From the NCBI RefSeq assembly GCF_029964055.1, contig NZ_CP124836.1, positions 1,550,001 to 1,614,000 on the forward strand: a DNA stretch of 64,000 bases, given 5' to 3'. A model generated the notes under the pieces. That model made no database searches and had not been told where the DNA came from. It saw only the letters and a list, made by a program, of their open reading frames with translations. How positions within the stretch are numbered: the first letter of the stretch is position 1; every line of letters begins with the position of its first letter. This document shows positions 26,115-36,793 of this stretch, piece after piece. The translations under genes and the position numbers were made by a program. Source of the DNA: Arthrobacter sp. EM1 (GTDB lineage Bacteria; Actinomycetota; Actinomycetes; Actinomycetales; Micrococcaceae).

Positions 26115-26150
26115 TTTCATAAAGCAGAATAAAGATTCCACAAAGCGGAA
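26115..26150. promoter_or_regulatory. Tandem IclR-type operator upstream of the hyi-glxR-gcl operon
   Basis: TTTCATAAAGCAGAA (26115) and TTCCACAAAGCGGAA (26136) are the clearest tandem pair: both halves recognisable, centre-to-centre exactly 21 bp. The second sits inside GATTCCACAAAGCGGAATC, a near-perfect palindrome. It is 59 bp before the hyi start. Confidence 0.75.
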
Positions 26151-26208
26151 TCTAGAAAATATCAAGACTACCGGTTGTTGCCGGTTCAGAGGGCTAAGGA
26201 CGAATCCA

Positions 26209-27009
26209 ATGACGTATACCGTGAACTGCTCCATCCTGCTGACGGAACTGCCGCTCCTCGAGCGGCCCGCGGCCGCCAAGGCAGCAGGGTTTGACGCCGT
26301 CGAATTCTGGTGGCCGTTTGAGACCTCCGTACCCTCGGACAGCGAGGTGGCCAAGTTTGAGAAGGCCATTACCGACGCCGGCGTCCAGCTCTCGGGGCTG
26401 AACTTCAACGCAGGCAACATGCCGGAAGGCGACCGTGGCCTGGTGTCCTGGCCGGCCCGCTCGGCCGAGTTCCTGGACAACATCGACGTCGTCGCGGGCA
26501 TCGGCGAGCGACTCGGGTGCACAGCGTTCAACGCCCTCTACGGCAACCGCACTGCGGGAGATTCCGCAGAAAAGCAGGACGCCGTAGCCGCCGAGAACCT
26601 CGCGACGGCCGCCGCCGGCGTCGCACGGATCGGTGGCACCGTCCTGCTGGAGCCGGTCAGCGGCGCACCGCGCTACCCGCTGCTCACGGCCGCCGACGCC
26701 CTGAAGGTGATCGCCAGGGTCAAGGACGAGTCCGGCGCCGATAACGTCAAGCTCCTTGCCGACTTCTACCACCTGGCCGTCAACGGGGACGACGTCGCGG
26801 CCGTGATTGAACAGCACGCCAAAGACTTCGGCCACATCCAAATCGCCGACAACCCCGGCCGCGGAGCCCCCGGAACCGGAAACCTTCCGCTCGGCGAATG
26901 GATCTCCCGGAGCCGCGAACTCGGCTACACGGGCTACATCGGCCTCGAATACAAAGAACCGGCCAAAGCCGCCTTCAACTGGGCCATCCGCCAGCCTGCT
27001 GCGCACTGA
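26209..27009 (+). CDS. hyi: Hydroxypyruvate isomerase
   Basis: 266 residues, TIM-barrel AP-endonuclease-2-like sugar isomerase family. Interconverts hydroxypyruvate and tartronate semialdehyde. Shows LTELPLLERPAAAKAAGFDA with VEFWWPF, then GLNFNAGNMPEGDRG, LLEPVSGAPRYPLLTAADAL, LLADFYHLAVNGDD and HIQIADNPGRGAPGTGNLP ending in YTGYIGLEYKE, all typical of Hyi. ATG at 26209 follows AAGGA; upstream frame extension has no family match. First gene of hyi-glxR-gcl-glxK-allB. Confidence 0.95.
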   Translation: MTYTVNCSILLTELPLLERPAAAKAAGFDAVEFWWPFETSVPSDSEVAKFEKAITDAGVQLSGLNFNAGNMPEGDRGLVSWPARSAEFLDNIDVVAGIGERLGCTAFNALYGNRTAGDSAEKQDAVAAENLATAAAGVARIGGTVLLEPVSGAPRYPLLTAADALKVIARVKDESGADNVKLLADFYHLAVNGDDVAAVIEQHAKDFGHIQIADNPGRGAPGTGNLPLGEWISRSRELGYTGYIGLEYKEPAKAAFNWAIRQPAAH

Positions 27010-27048
27010 CCGCGCACCGGCCACCCTACTTCAGCAAAGGAATACAAC

Positions 27049-27927
27049 ATGAGCAACGTCACAGTCATCGGTCTCGGCATCATGGGCCTTCCCATGGCCA
27101 TCAACCTCGTCAAGGCAGGCCACAGCGTCACCGGCTTCAACCGCAGCCAGGACAAGATCGACACGCTGGTCTCCGAGGGCGGCCGGGGTGCAGCGAGCAT
27201 CGCCGACGCTGTCAGGGACGCGGACGTCGTTATTACGATGGTTCCGGACTCACCTGACGTCGAAAGCGTCGTCTCCGGACCCGAAGGCCTGTTCGCGAAC
27301 GCGAAGCAGGGCACCCTCTGGATTGATGCCAGCAGCATCCGCCCCGATGTGGCCAAGCGGCTGGCGGACGATGCCAAGGCCGCCGGTATCCGTGCCCTGG
27401 ACGCCCCGGTGTCAGGCGGCGAGCAGGGCGCCATCACCGCCGCGCTTTCCATTATGGTCGGCGGCGACGCAGCAGACTTCGAAGCAGCACAGGACGTGCT
27501 CAACGCTGTGGGAAAGACCATCGTCCACGTAGGCCCGGCCGGCTCCGGGCAGACCGTCAAAGCGGCCAACCAGCTGATCGTCGCCGTCAACATCCAGGTA
27601 CTGGGCGAAGCCGTAGCCTTCCTTGAGGCCTACGGCGTGGATACTGATGCCGCGCTCAAGGTCCTCGGTGGCGGCCTGGCCGGCTCCAAAGTGCTGGACC
27701 AGAAGGGCCAGAAGATGCTGGACCGCGACTTCGCGCCAGGCTTCCGCCTCGCGCTCCACCACAAGGACATGGGTATCGTCACTTCGGCCGCCCGCGAAGC
27801 CAACGTCTCGCTCCCGCTCGGCGCCCTCGCCGCTCAGCTCGTCGCAGCCACTGTCAACCAGGGCGACGGCGGCCTCGACCACTCGGGTCTGTTCAAGCAG
27901 ACCCTCCAGCTCAGCGGCCGCAAGTAA
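27049..27927 (+). CDS. glxR: 2-hydroxy-3-oxopropionate (tartronate semialdehyde) reductase
   Basis: 292 residues, beta-hydroxyacid dehydrogenase family. Reduces tartronate semialdehyde to D-glycerate with NAD(P)H. N-terminal Rossmann motif [20 protein letters not shown], substrate motif [20 protein letters not shown], catalytic lysine in [20 protein letters not shown], and [20 protein letters not shown] near the end. AAAGGA precedes the ATG 40 bp after hyi. It takes the product of Gcl, encoded immediately downstream. Confidence 0.96.
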   Translation: MSNVTVIGLGIMGLPMAINLVKAGHSVTGFNRSQDKIDTLVSEGGRGAASIADAVRDADVVITMVPDSPDVESVVSGPEGLFANAKQGTLWIDASSIRPDVAKRLADDAKAAGIRALDAPVSGGEQGAITAALSIMVGGDAADFEAAQDVLNAVGKTIVHVGPAGSGQTVKAANQLIVAVNIQVLGEAVAFLEAYGVDTDAALKVLGGGLAGSKVLDQKGQKMLDRDFAPGFRLALHHKDMGIVTSAAREANVSLPLGALAAQLVAATVNQGDGGLDHSGLFKQTLQLSGRK

Positions 27928-27982
27928 CACTGCCGCACCTGAGCCGGACCAGCACACCCAACAGACTTTCAAGGAGAACACC

Positions 27983-29761
<1,779 letters not shown>

Positions 29762-29821
29762 CACCAGCCGTCTCCCGCGCGCCAACCCGGCGCGTCCGAA
29801 TCATTGAAAGGAACCCCCGGC

Positions 29822-31018
29822 ATGAGAGTGGTCATAGCACCGGACAAGTTCAAGGGCTCACTGACGGCCCCGGACATCGTTGCCCATCTCACGGCAGGTC
29901 TTCGCTCCGTAAAGCGGGCCGCCGGCCAGGTCCTGGACGTGGATGGCATTCCCGTGGCCGACGGCGGCGAAGGTACCCTCGATGCTGCTGTCGGCAGCGG
30001 TTTCACCCGCCGTACCGCTATCGTCAGCGGCCCGACGGGCGAGCCGCTGGAAGCCGAATTCGCCGTCCGGGGCCGCGAAGCGATTATCGAAATGGCGACG
30101 GCATCAGGACTTGCCGTGTTGCCCGGCGGCATCAGAGATGCGTTGGGATCAACCTCTCTGGGTACCGGGCAGCTGATCCGGGCAGCCTTGGACGCAGGCT
30201 GCCGCAAGATCATCCTCGGTGTTGGCGGAAGCGCCAACACCGACGGCGGCGCCGGGGTGCTGCAGGGGCTCGGTGCCCGCTTCATCGATTCGGACGGAAA
30301 TGAAATTCCGGCCGGCGGGGCTGCCCTGGCCCGGCTGAAATGGATTGATTTCTCCGGGTTCGATACGCGGCTGGAGGAAACACGGTTCGTTCTGGCCAGT
30401 GATGTGGACAATCCGCTGCTTGGCCCGGATGGTGCGGCGGCGGTGTTTGGCCCGCAAAAGGGGGCGTCCAGCGAAGACGTCAGAACGCTCGACTCCGCGC
30501 TGGGACACTTCGTGGACGTGCTCAGCCATGAGCTGGGGTTCCGGGCACAAAAGGCTGCCGAGGCACCGGGCGCCGGTGCCGCCGGCGGCGTCGGGTATGC
30601 CGCCATCGCGGTCCTGGCGGCCTCCCGCCGGCCAGGCATCGATGTCGTCCTTGAATTTACCGACCTCGCCCATCGGCTGGTCGGGGCTGACCTCGTTATC
30701 ACCGGCGAAGGCAGCCTGGATGAACAAAGCCTGCTCGGCAAAACCCCCATGGGAGTGGCGCGGGCAGCGGCGCTGGCCGGCGTACCGGTCATCGCCGTCT
30801 GCGGGCGCACTACATTAACGGCCGGTCAGTTGCGCGCCGCGGGATTCCAGTCCACGTTTGCCCTGACCTCGATTGAAGAGAACGTGGAAAAGTGCATCGC
30901 CGAAGCCGGGCGTCTGCTCGAAACGGTCGGCACCACCATCGGCGGCCAACTCGGTCCTGATTCACCCTGGTTCCGGCCCATGGAATCAACGCCCTCGAAG
31001 GAGTACCTCAATGCTTGA
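29822..31018 (+). CDS. glxK: Glycerate kinase (GlxK/GarK type)
   Basis: 398 residues, glycerate kinase family 1. Phosphorylates D-glycerate from GlxR to a phosphoglycerate. Family landmarks: [84 protein letters not shown], and [27 protein letters not shown] precedes the ATG; six upstream codons in frame are ignored. The TGA stop overlaps the allB copy 2 start by eight bases, so both are on one transcript. Confidence 0.95.
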   Translation: MRVVIAPDKFKGSLTAPDIVAHLTAGLRSVKRAAGQVLDVDGIPVADGGEGTLDAAVGSGFTRRTAIVSGPTGEPLEAEFAVRGREAIIEMATASGLAVLPGGIRDALGSTSLGTGQLIRAALDAGCRKIILGVGGSANTDGGAGVLQGLGARFIDSDGNEIPAGGAALARLKWIDFSGFDTRLEETRFVLASDVDNPLLGPDGAAAVFGPQKGASSEDVRTLDSALGHFVDVLSHELGFRAQKAAEAPGAGAAGGVGYAAIAVLAASRRPGIDVVLEFTDLAHRLVGADLVITGEGSLDEQSLLGKTPMGVARAAALAGVPVIAVCGRTTLTAGQLRAAGFQSTFALTSIEENVEKCIAEAGRLLETVGTTIGGQLGPDSPWFRPMESTPSKEYLNA

Positions 31019-32354
31019 AGAACGCTATGACTTGGTTGTTCGTGGTCGGCGTGTGTTGACGACGGCGGGGATCGCGGCGCGGGAGGTCGGGATCCGGGGC
31101 GGGCGGATCGTGGCGATCGAGCCGTTGGGTAATGCCCTGGCCGGGGCGCAGGTCATAGACCTCGCCGATGACGAGACGATGATCCCGGGCCTGGTCGATA
31201 CCCATGTCCACGTCAACGAACCGGGCCGCACGGAGTGGGAAGGGTTCGCGTCCGCGACCCGGGCCGCCGCGGCCGGGGGCGTCACGACGATCATCGACAT
31301 GCCACTGAACTCCGTTCCGCCGACCACCACTGTCGAAGGGTTGAAACTCAAACGTGAAGTCGCCGCGGACCAGGCGTTTGTCGACGTCGGGTTCTGGGGC
31401 GGGGCCGTCCCGGGGAACCTGAAAGACCTCCGGGGCCTCCACGACGAGGGCGTCTTCGGGTTCAAGTGTTTCCTGCTCCACTCCGGGGTCGATGAATTCC
31501 CGCACCTGGAGGCCGATGAAATGGAAACGGACATGGCCGAGCTGAAATCCTTCGACTCACTCATGATCGTCCACGCCGAAGACTCCCACGCGATCGACCG
31601 CGCACCGCACCCGGGCGGGGACCACTACGCGAACTTCCTCTCCTCCCGCCCGCGCGGGGCCGAGAACAAAGCCATCGCCGAAGTCATCGAACGCGCCCGC
31701 TGGACCGGAGCCAGGGCCCACATCCTGCACCTGTCCTCCTCGGACGCGCTGCCGATGATCGCCTCGGCCAAACGCGACGGCGTGCACCTGACCGTGGAGA
31801 CCTGCCCGCACTATTTGACACTGATGGCCGAGGAAATCCCCGACGGCGCCACCGCATACAAATGCTGCCCGCCGATCCGGGAAGCCGCGAACCGGGAACT
31901 GCTCTGGAAAGGCCTCCAGGAAGGCACCATCGACTGCATCGTCTCAGACCACTCACCCTCGACCCTGGACCTGAAAGACCTCGAAAACGGCGACTTCGCC
32001 GTCGCCTGGGGCGGGGTCTCCTCCCTGCAGCTCGGACTGTCCCTGATCTGGACCGAAGCCCGCCACCGCGGCATCGCCCTGGAACAAGTGATCTCCTGGA
32101 TGGCCGCCAAACCCGCCGAACTCGCCCGCCTCACCACCAAAGGCCACATCGCCCTCGGCTACGACGCGGACTTCGCCATCTTCGCCCCCGACGAGGCCTA
32201 CGTCGTAGACGTCACCAAACTCCAGCACAAAAACCCCATCACCCCCTACGACGGCAAAGCACTCTCCGGCGTCGTCCGCAAAACCTACCTCCGCGGCCAC
32301 CCCATCAACAACCACACCCCCCACGGCACCCTCCTGCGCCGCGGCGGCATCTAA
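31011..32354 (+). CDS. allB: Allantoinase, copy 2
   Basis: 447 residues; after MLEER the protein is the same as copy 1 apart from two substitutions (Gly for Asp near residue 30, Val for Ile near 103). All metal-binding motifs are intact, so both copies should be active. The start overlaps glxK, with AAGGAG seven bases upstream of the ATG. The gene is the last of the hyi-glxR-gcl-glxK-allB operon and is thus driven by the tandem operator at 26115, whereas copy 1 is driven by that at 11976. Only the N-terminal five codons and promoter differ, which speaks for recent copying into one of the two operons. Confidence 0.95.
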   Translation: MLEERYDLVVRGRRVLTTAGIAAREVGIRGGRIVAIEPLGNALAGAQVIDLADDETMIPGLVDTHVHVNEPGRTEWEGFASATRAAAAGGVTTIIDMPLNSVPPTTTVEGLKLKREVAADQAFVDVGFWGGAVPGNLKDLRGLHDEGVFGFKCFLLHSGVDEFPHLEADEMETDMAELKSFDSLMIVHAEDSHAIDRAPHPGGDHYANFLSSRPRGAENKAIAEVIERARWTGARAHILHLSSSDALPMIASAKRDGVHLTVETCPHYLTLMAEEIPDGATAYKCCPPIREAANRELLWKGLQEGTIDCIVSDHSPSTLDLKDLENGDFAVAWGGVSSLQLGLSLIWTEARHRGIALEQVISWMAAKPAELARLTTKGHIALGYDADFAIFAPDEAYVVDVTKLQHKNPITPYDGKALSGVVRKTYLRGHPINNHTPHGTLLRRGGI

Positions 32355-32362
32355 ACCCCACC
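31026..32362 (+). repeat. Long inverted repeat, arm 2 (allB copy 2)
   Basis: Partner of 7895-9231 in opposite orientation. Four mismatches were seen in 1,337 bp: two in the GGGGCGGGCGG segment near 31097, one in the TCCGTTCCG segment near 31315, and one in CAAGTGATC near 32090. The 21.8 kb between the arms contains almost the whole purine island. Confidence 0.95.
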
Positions 32363-32365
32363 GCC

Positions 32366-33007
32366 ATGTCTGTCCACGCCCATAAAAGCGGTCCTGCGGC
32401 ACCTGCGGACCGGGGGACCAGCGGGTTGCTGCACGGTCCTGGCCGGAAGAGCATGCCCAGGGGTCTGGCAATCTGGGTTGAATCGACCCGCGCAGATGAG
32501 GCAGCCATGGTTCATGCGGCCGAAGTGCTCCTGGCCCGCGTGCTAAGAATTGTTCCGGAGGCGGAAGTACATCATTGGCCCGCCTCCGGAACAGCGCAAC
32601 CTGAAGCGGTGCCCCCCGAAGGGAGCGACGACGTGGGCCCGGGAGAGGACGATACAGGGCCCCCGCTCCGGGCCGGTGCGCGCCCCCGCACGGTGGCAGT
32701 GGACCTCGCCACCGGAACAGTACACGTCGATAACTGGCCTGTGCAGCTGACCGGGGTCGAGTTCAGGCTCTTGCGCTACCTCGTGGAAAACTGCTCGAGG
32801 CCGATAGCTCGCAGTGAACTCCGGGAGTTTCTGGAGTCGCTGGATTTCCCGGGGTGCGCCTCGCGATCCATTGACGTCTATGTGGCCCGCGTGCGCCGAA
32901 AGCTTGGCGGGGCCCGGTCCACGATTGCCACGGTTCGCGGCGGGGGCTACCAGTTTGTCCCCGGTCCTTACGCCAAAGTGCGCGGACCTGCCGAATACTC
33001 CATCTGA
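32366..33007 (+). CDS. Orphan winged-helix (OmpR/PhoB-type) DNA-binding protein
   Basis: 213 residues. The C-terminal 95 residues form a Trans_reg_C winged helix: VQLTGVEFRLLRYLVENCSR, IARSELREFL, SRSIDVYVARVRRKLGGARS and TVRGGGYQFVPG. The N-terminal half has no receiver domain and is a low-complexity, acidic stretch (residues about 75-105), so no phosphorylation site is present. It starts 12 bp after allB copy 2, immediately beyond the end of the duplicated segment, and may be read through from that operon. Target genes are unknown. Confidence 0.8.
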   Translation: MSVHAHKSGPAAPADRGTSGLLHGPGRKSMPRGLAIWVESTRADEAAMVHAAEVLLARVLRIVPEAEVHHWPASGTAQPEAVPPEGSDDVGPGEDDTGPPLRAGARPRTVAVDLATGTVHVDNWPVQLTGVEFRLLRYLVENCSRPIARSELREFLESLDFPGCASRSIDVYVARVRRKLGGARSTIATVRGGGYQFVPGPYAKVRGPAEYSI

Positions 33008-33055
33008 ATTGTTTCGCCCGGGAAATCCGATTCCCACGACCTGTCAAGGAAGACC

Positions 33056-33550
33056 ATGAACCTGAACCCGACATCCCAGCGAGTCCCCACGAAGCTTCAG
33101 CCCGGAACGCCGGCACCGGATTTCAGCTTGACCGACGCCGGCGGCAAGCGTGTCTCGTTGACGGACTACCGCGGCAAAAGTGCCATCGTGTACTTTTACC
33201 CGAAGGCAGCGACCCCGGGCTGCACGACCGAGGCGTGCGATTTCCGCGATAGCCTCGCCTCCCTCACGAGTTCCGGATATGCAGTCCTCGGTATCTCTCC
33301 GGATTCGCAGGCCGCCTTGGCCGCCTTCGCCGGCGACCAGGGGCTTACCTTCCCGCTGCTTGCCGACGAGGACCATGCTGTGGCCCTGGCCTACGGTGCG
33401 TGGGGCGAGAAGCTGGTCAACGGCGAGGTTACGGAGGGCCTGGTCCGCTCCACGGTGGTGGTGGACCCCGAGGGCATCGTCGAACTCGCGCAGTACCAGG
33501 TCACCGCCAAGGGCCACGTCGCGCAGCTGAAGGCGGCACTGGGCCTGTAG
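33056..33550 (+). CDS. bcp: Thioredoxin-dependent thiol peroxidase (Bcp-type peroxiredoxin)
   Basis: 164 residues. Reduces hydroperoxides. Peroxidatic Cys56 and a second Cys61 are in the 2-Cys Bcp/PrxQ motif ATPGCTTEACDFRDSL, five residues apart; further features are GTPAPDFSLTDAGGKRVSLT and FPLLADEDHAVALAYGAWGE. AAGGA lies before the ATG, 48 bp after the winged-helix gene. Uricase produces hydrogen peroxide, so a peroxidase near the urate island is fitting, though bcp is a common housekeeping gene and the link may be chance. Confidence 0.93.
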   Translation: MNLNPTSQRVPTKLQPGTPAPDFSLTDAGGKRVSLTDYRGKSAIVYFYPKAATPGCTTEACDFRDSLASLTSSGYAVLGISPDSQAALAAFAGDQGLTFPLLADEDHAVALAYGAWGEKLVNGEVTEGLVRSTVVVDPEGIVELAQYQVTAKGHVAQLKAALGL

Positions 33551-33592
33551 CCACCGGCCGGCTATCGCTTCGGTATGGCCTCTCCTGCGCCA

Positions 33593-35134
33593 TCAGGCAA
33601 TCACGCATCGGTCCCGGCCTGACTGCTTGGAGGAGTAGAGGGCGACGTCGGCGTGACAGATCATTTCCTCCGGGGTTGTGGTGTTCCCTGCGTGGCCCGC
33701 GAAACCGCCAACGCTGACGGTCAGACGGATGGGGTGACCGTCCTCGAGGAGGCCTGCTTCGGCGACAGCCAGTCGGATCCTCTCGCCCGTTATGGCGAGA
33801 TCGTCCCGCGTCGCCCCCGGCAAAACAACAATGAATTCTTCGCCGCCAAAACGAAGCAGCACATCGCTCCCGCGCAGGACCTTTCGCGCCGCTTGCACCA
33901 CGCTGCGCAGCACTCGGTCGCCGACCAGATGCCCGAAGGTATCGTTGACCACCTTGAAATGGTCAATGTCGAACATGAGCACCCCGAGTGACTGGTGGGA
34001 TCGCCTGGACCGATCGAATTCCTCCTCCAGCCGAACCAGACCTGAGCGTCGATTGAACACGCCTGTCAGTGGATCCAAAGCTGCGATCCGTTGCAGGTCC
34101 TCGTGCGTGAGGGCGTTGTTCACGGCCACTGCCAGACCCGGAAGCGAGGCGCCCAACACGGCCCTGGCCGCCGGGGCAGGGTGCTCCGCGAACGCCATCA
34201 CCAGGACCCCGACTGTGGCCGCGTCGAACAGGACGGGCAGGATGTGTACCTCCTGCGGAGTAAATTCCGTCAGTGCCCCGGCCCTGACGAGGTCTTCGGG
34301 CAGCATAAGCACGGCGGGCCGTGCCGTGCCCAAGACACCGAGTACCAACTCTGTACCCGTCAGGTCGATACCGGCTCGCATCCGCAATGATCCGGCCACG
34401 TGGAGCGTGCCGTTGCTAACTGTGAGCAGCGCCGCAGCAGCACACGCGGTGTGCACCGACAGCTCATGCAACGCCGCCTCCGCGAGGGCGCCGATTTCCA
34501 GGTGGGCAGCGAGGGCTTGCGACACCTTCTTGATCCCATCGGAAACCTGGTGGCTGTCCGACAGGCTGGCGACCAGGCCGTTAAACGACTGGGCCACGTC
34601 GCCGAATTCATCGGCTGAGTCCACTGGAATTGCGCAGCCCGCCAGATCGCATCCTGTCCAGTCACCGCTCGCGGCCGCATCGACCAACAGAGCCTCGACA
34701 GGAGCCATCCCGGCAACCAGAGAACGCAGCCGACCCCCCACGACCACACGCACTAGGAGATGGTTGATCTCCGCGACAGCGATCCCCGCGGCCACGGTCA
34801 GGGCAAAGAAGCCTGGCTGCACGGCCGCCTCGGGTGAGAGTCCGAGCACGATCAGAAGAAATGGGAAGACCAGGCCGATAAGGAGCCCGAAACCCAGCAT
34901 CCAGATTCTGAGGTCCAGCATGACATTGCCGGAGAGCCGGGGCAGCCACCCGTAATGAGAACCGGCCGGTCTCTTCCGCAGCGGCGCTAGCACTAGAGTG
35001 CCCACGGTCTGAGTGGGTTCGCCGTCGTGCGAGAGCACCCGGCACCTTTCATGATCGACCTCATAGCCCCCCCGGCTTTCGGTTGCGACCCGGGCAATCG
35101 TGGAGTGTTCCTCGTCAGCGTGCGGGCGGTTCAC
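33593..35134 (-). CDS. Membrane-anchored diguanylate cyclase with GAF-like sensor
   Basis: 513 residues. Order: cytoplasmic N-terminus (1-75), two transmembrane helices (about 78-100 and 108-128), a HAMP-like linker (about 130-195, PVDSADEFGDVAQSFNGLVA), a GAF-like domain (about 200-335) and a GGDEF domain (about 345-513). The active site reads GGEEF, and the metal-binding LMFDIDHFKVVNDTFGHLVG is intact, so it should make cyclic di-GMP. An RxxD inhibitory site is not obvious. It converges on bcp with 42 bp between stops. No EAL domain is present in the protein or neighbours. Confidence 0.9.
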   Translation of the reverse strand: MNRPHADEEHSTIARVATESRGGYEVDHERCRVLSHDGEPTQTVGTLVLAPLRKRPAGSHYGWLPRLSGNVMLDLRIWMLGFGLLIGLVFPFLLIVLGLSPEAAVQPGFFALTVAAGIAVAEINHLLVRVVVGGRLRSLVAGMAPVEALLVDAAASGDWTGCDLAGCAIPVDSADEFGDVAQSFNGLVASLSDSHQVSDGIKKVSQALAAHLEIGALAEAALHELSVHTACAAAALLTVSNGTLHVAGSLRMRAGIDLTGTELVLGVLGTARPAVLMLPEDLVRAGALTEFTPQEVHILPVLFDAATVGVLVMAFAEHPAPAARAVLGASLPGLAVAVNNALTHEDLQRIAALDPLTGVFNRRSGLVRLEEEFDRSRRSHQSLGVLMFDIDHFKVVNDTFGHLVGDRVLRSVVQAARKVLRGSDVLLRFGGEEFIVVLPGATRDDLAITGERIRLAVAEAGLLEDGHPIRLTVSVGGFAGHAGNTTTPEEMICHADVALYSSKQSGRDRCVIA

Positions 35135-35286
35135 TGATTATGCTGGAGTGGGTTCAGGGAACAAAATCGCTGCCCCTTCACGGTCGGCGGGTGCGGTGTC
35201 CGTGGGCTAAACCTCGGACATCTGTCGAGCACACCCTTTGAGGCGTCGATTCACAATTTGCTCCGGGTGGTGGTGACGGCATCCTC

Positions 35287-36000
35287 TCAGAGGTTGTTTG
35301 GGCCGGCCGCCGTTATGATACTGACGATCTCAGCAAACCCCAGCCGGTGCGCGTTCTCCAAAGCCGTTCGCCCCTGAGGATCCGGGATGTTGGGGTCCGC
35401 TCCTGCGGCGAGGAGGTGCCTGACTACGTCCTGCTGCCTGGGGCCGCCGTCGTTGAGCAGGATGGCCTCCTGCAGGGCGGTCCAGCCCAGGTTGTTTACG
35501 TGGTTGACGGGAACCCCTGCTGCTGTGAGGATGCGGACGGTCTCCACATGTCCGTGTTCGCTGGCGGGAATCAGGGCTGTCCCGCCGAACCGGTTGGTGC
35601 TGGAAACGTCAGCACCGTTGGCGATCGTCAGCAGCAAGACCCCGTTGAATCCTTCTGCCCCGGAGTAGAGGAACGCTGAATCCTGGCGGGAGTCTTTGGC
35701 GTTGACGTTGCCCCCGGCCCGGATCAGCTCGGTCACGTGGGCGACGTCGTTGGCCTTGGCAGCCAGGATAAGACGCTGGTCCAGTGATGCCTGCGCCTCG
35801 CGGGAACGGGCCGGCGGAGCGGAGGAAGCCGTCGGCGGGGCCACAGGCGGCGGGGCCGCCAGTGGCGGCGGTCGTTGTCCGGGGCTCACCCCGCCCGTCG
35901 GTGACGCGGGACGGAGTGGCTCCCCGGTTCCCGGGCCGCAGGCCGCCAGCCCCAGCATCGCTGCGCAGATCAGGACAAGATTCCGGTTCCAGAACATCAT
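35287..36000 (-). CDS. Ankyrin-repeat lipoprotein
   Basis: 237 residues. Signal peptide with lipobox LAAC (Cys about residue 21), a proline-rich spacer (25-65), then four ankyrin repeats (about 73-235) with family patterns such as LIRAGGNVNAKDSRQDSAFL, NRFGGTALIPASEHGHVETV and LLAAGADPNIPDPQGRTALE. Ankyrin repeats mediate protein contacts; on a lipoprotein they face the outside. It begins six bases after the end of the GlcG/HbpS gene on the same strand, so the two are an operon and perhaps partners. In some bacteria ankyrin proteins accompany catalase; here the partner is a haem-binding-type protein. Confidence 0.9.
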   Translation of the reverse strand: MMFWNRNLVLICAAMLGLAACGPGTGEPLRPASPTGGVSPGQRPPPLAAPPPVAPPTASSAPPARSREAQASLDQRLILAAKANDVAHVTELIRAGGNVNAKDSRQDSAFLYSGAEGFNGVLLLTIANGADVSSTNRFGGTALIPASEHGHVETVRILTAAGVPVNHVNNLGWTALQEAILLNDGGPRQQDVVRHLLAAGADPNIPDPQGRTALENAHRLGFAEIVSIITAAGPNNL

Positions 36001-36006
36001 GACTTC

Positions 36007-36579
36007 CTACTTGGCTGTGCCCGGTGCCACACCCGCGATGGCGTCCGCCCCGGCCGCGGCACAGGCCTCGTCGAGCTTGCCGTCGGGAGCACCGCCCACA
36101 CCGATGCCCGCCACAGAGACCCCGTCGACCTTGAGCGGAACCCCGCCGGCCAAGAAGAGGGTGCCCGGGAGATCAGCGATGCTGGGCCCGTTCCCGTTGA
36201 TCCGCTTGGACAGCTCGCTGGTGGGCGTTCCGAAAGCCGCTGCGGTATAGGCTTTTTGCCTGGCCGCTTCAATCGTGTGCTCTGCGGCGTTGTCGCCGCG
36301 GAGAAGGGCCTGCACGGTTCCGAAGCGGTCGACCAGTGCCACCGTCACGAACGGCAGCTTGTCAGCTTGGCATTTTGCGAGGGCAGCTTGTACGGCAGCA
36401 GCCGATGCGCCCACGCTGATGCGGTTCTGGGCAATGACTTTTCCAGGGGACGGCTGGATGTCGGCGGCGGCTACCGCAGCCGGGGCCGGGTTGGGCCCGG
36501 CATTGGCGGCAGCCGTCAGCCCTGCGGTGATGAGCAATGCAGCAGCAGCGGCGGCGGTGATCTTCTTGGACGTCTTCAC
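36007..36579 (-). CDS. Secreted GlcG/HbpS-family haem-binding-type protein
   Basis: 190 residues. A cleavable signal peptide (VKTSKKITAAAAAALLITAG through ANAG, about 1-29) precedes a GlcG/HbpS (DUF336) domain: SVGASAAAVQAALAKCQADK, VTVALVDRFGTVQALLRGDN, TIEAARQKAYTAAAFGTPTS, LPGTLFLAGGVPLKVDGVSV and AGIGVGGAPDGKLDEACAAA. The start is GTG at 36579 with GAGGAG six bases upstream; the longer frame is not supported. HbpS in Streptomyces binds haem and iron and acts with a two-component system; interestingly a sensor kinase/regulator pair is encoded divergently just upstream. Confidence 0.9.
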   Translation of the reverse strand: MKTSKKITAAAAAALLITAGLTAAANAGPNPAPAAVAAADIQPSPGKVIAQNRISVGASAAAVQAALAKCQADKLPFVTVALVDRFGTVQALLRGDNAAEHTIEAARQKAYTAAAFGTPTSELSKRINGNGPSIADLPGTLFLAGGVPLKVDGVSVAGIGVGGAPDGKLDEACAAAGADAIAGVAPGTAK

Positions 36580-36793
36580 GGGTTCTCCTCGGAGTACGGT
36601 AGGGGGGTGGGCCCAAGCCAACGGCCCGGGCCCCAAATCCATTCTTCGGCCTCGCACCGGTGGGGACATCGGGCGTTGGTCTGCCGATTCCTCCCCCATC
36701 GGGCCAGGAGTATCAGCCAAAAGGGTGAGGGAGGCCTAACGGCGCGGGACTTAATATGGTGGGGTAGCACTTCATCCACCGGAACCGGACCCT

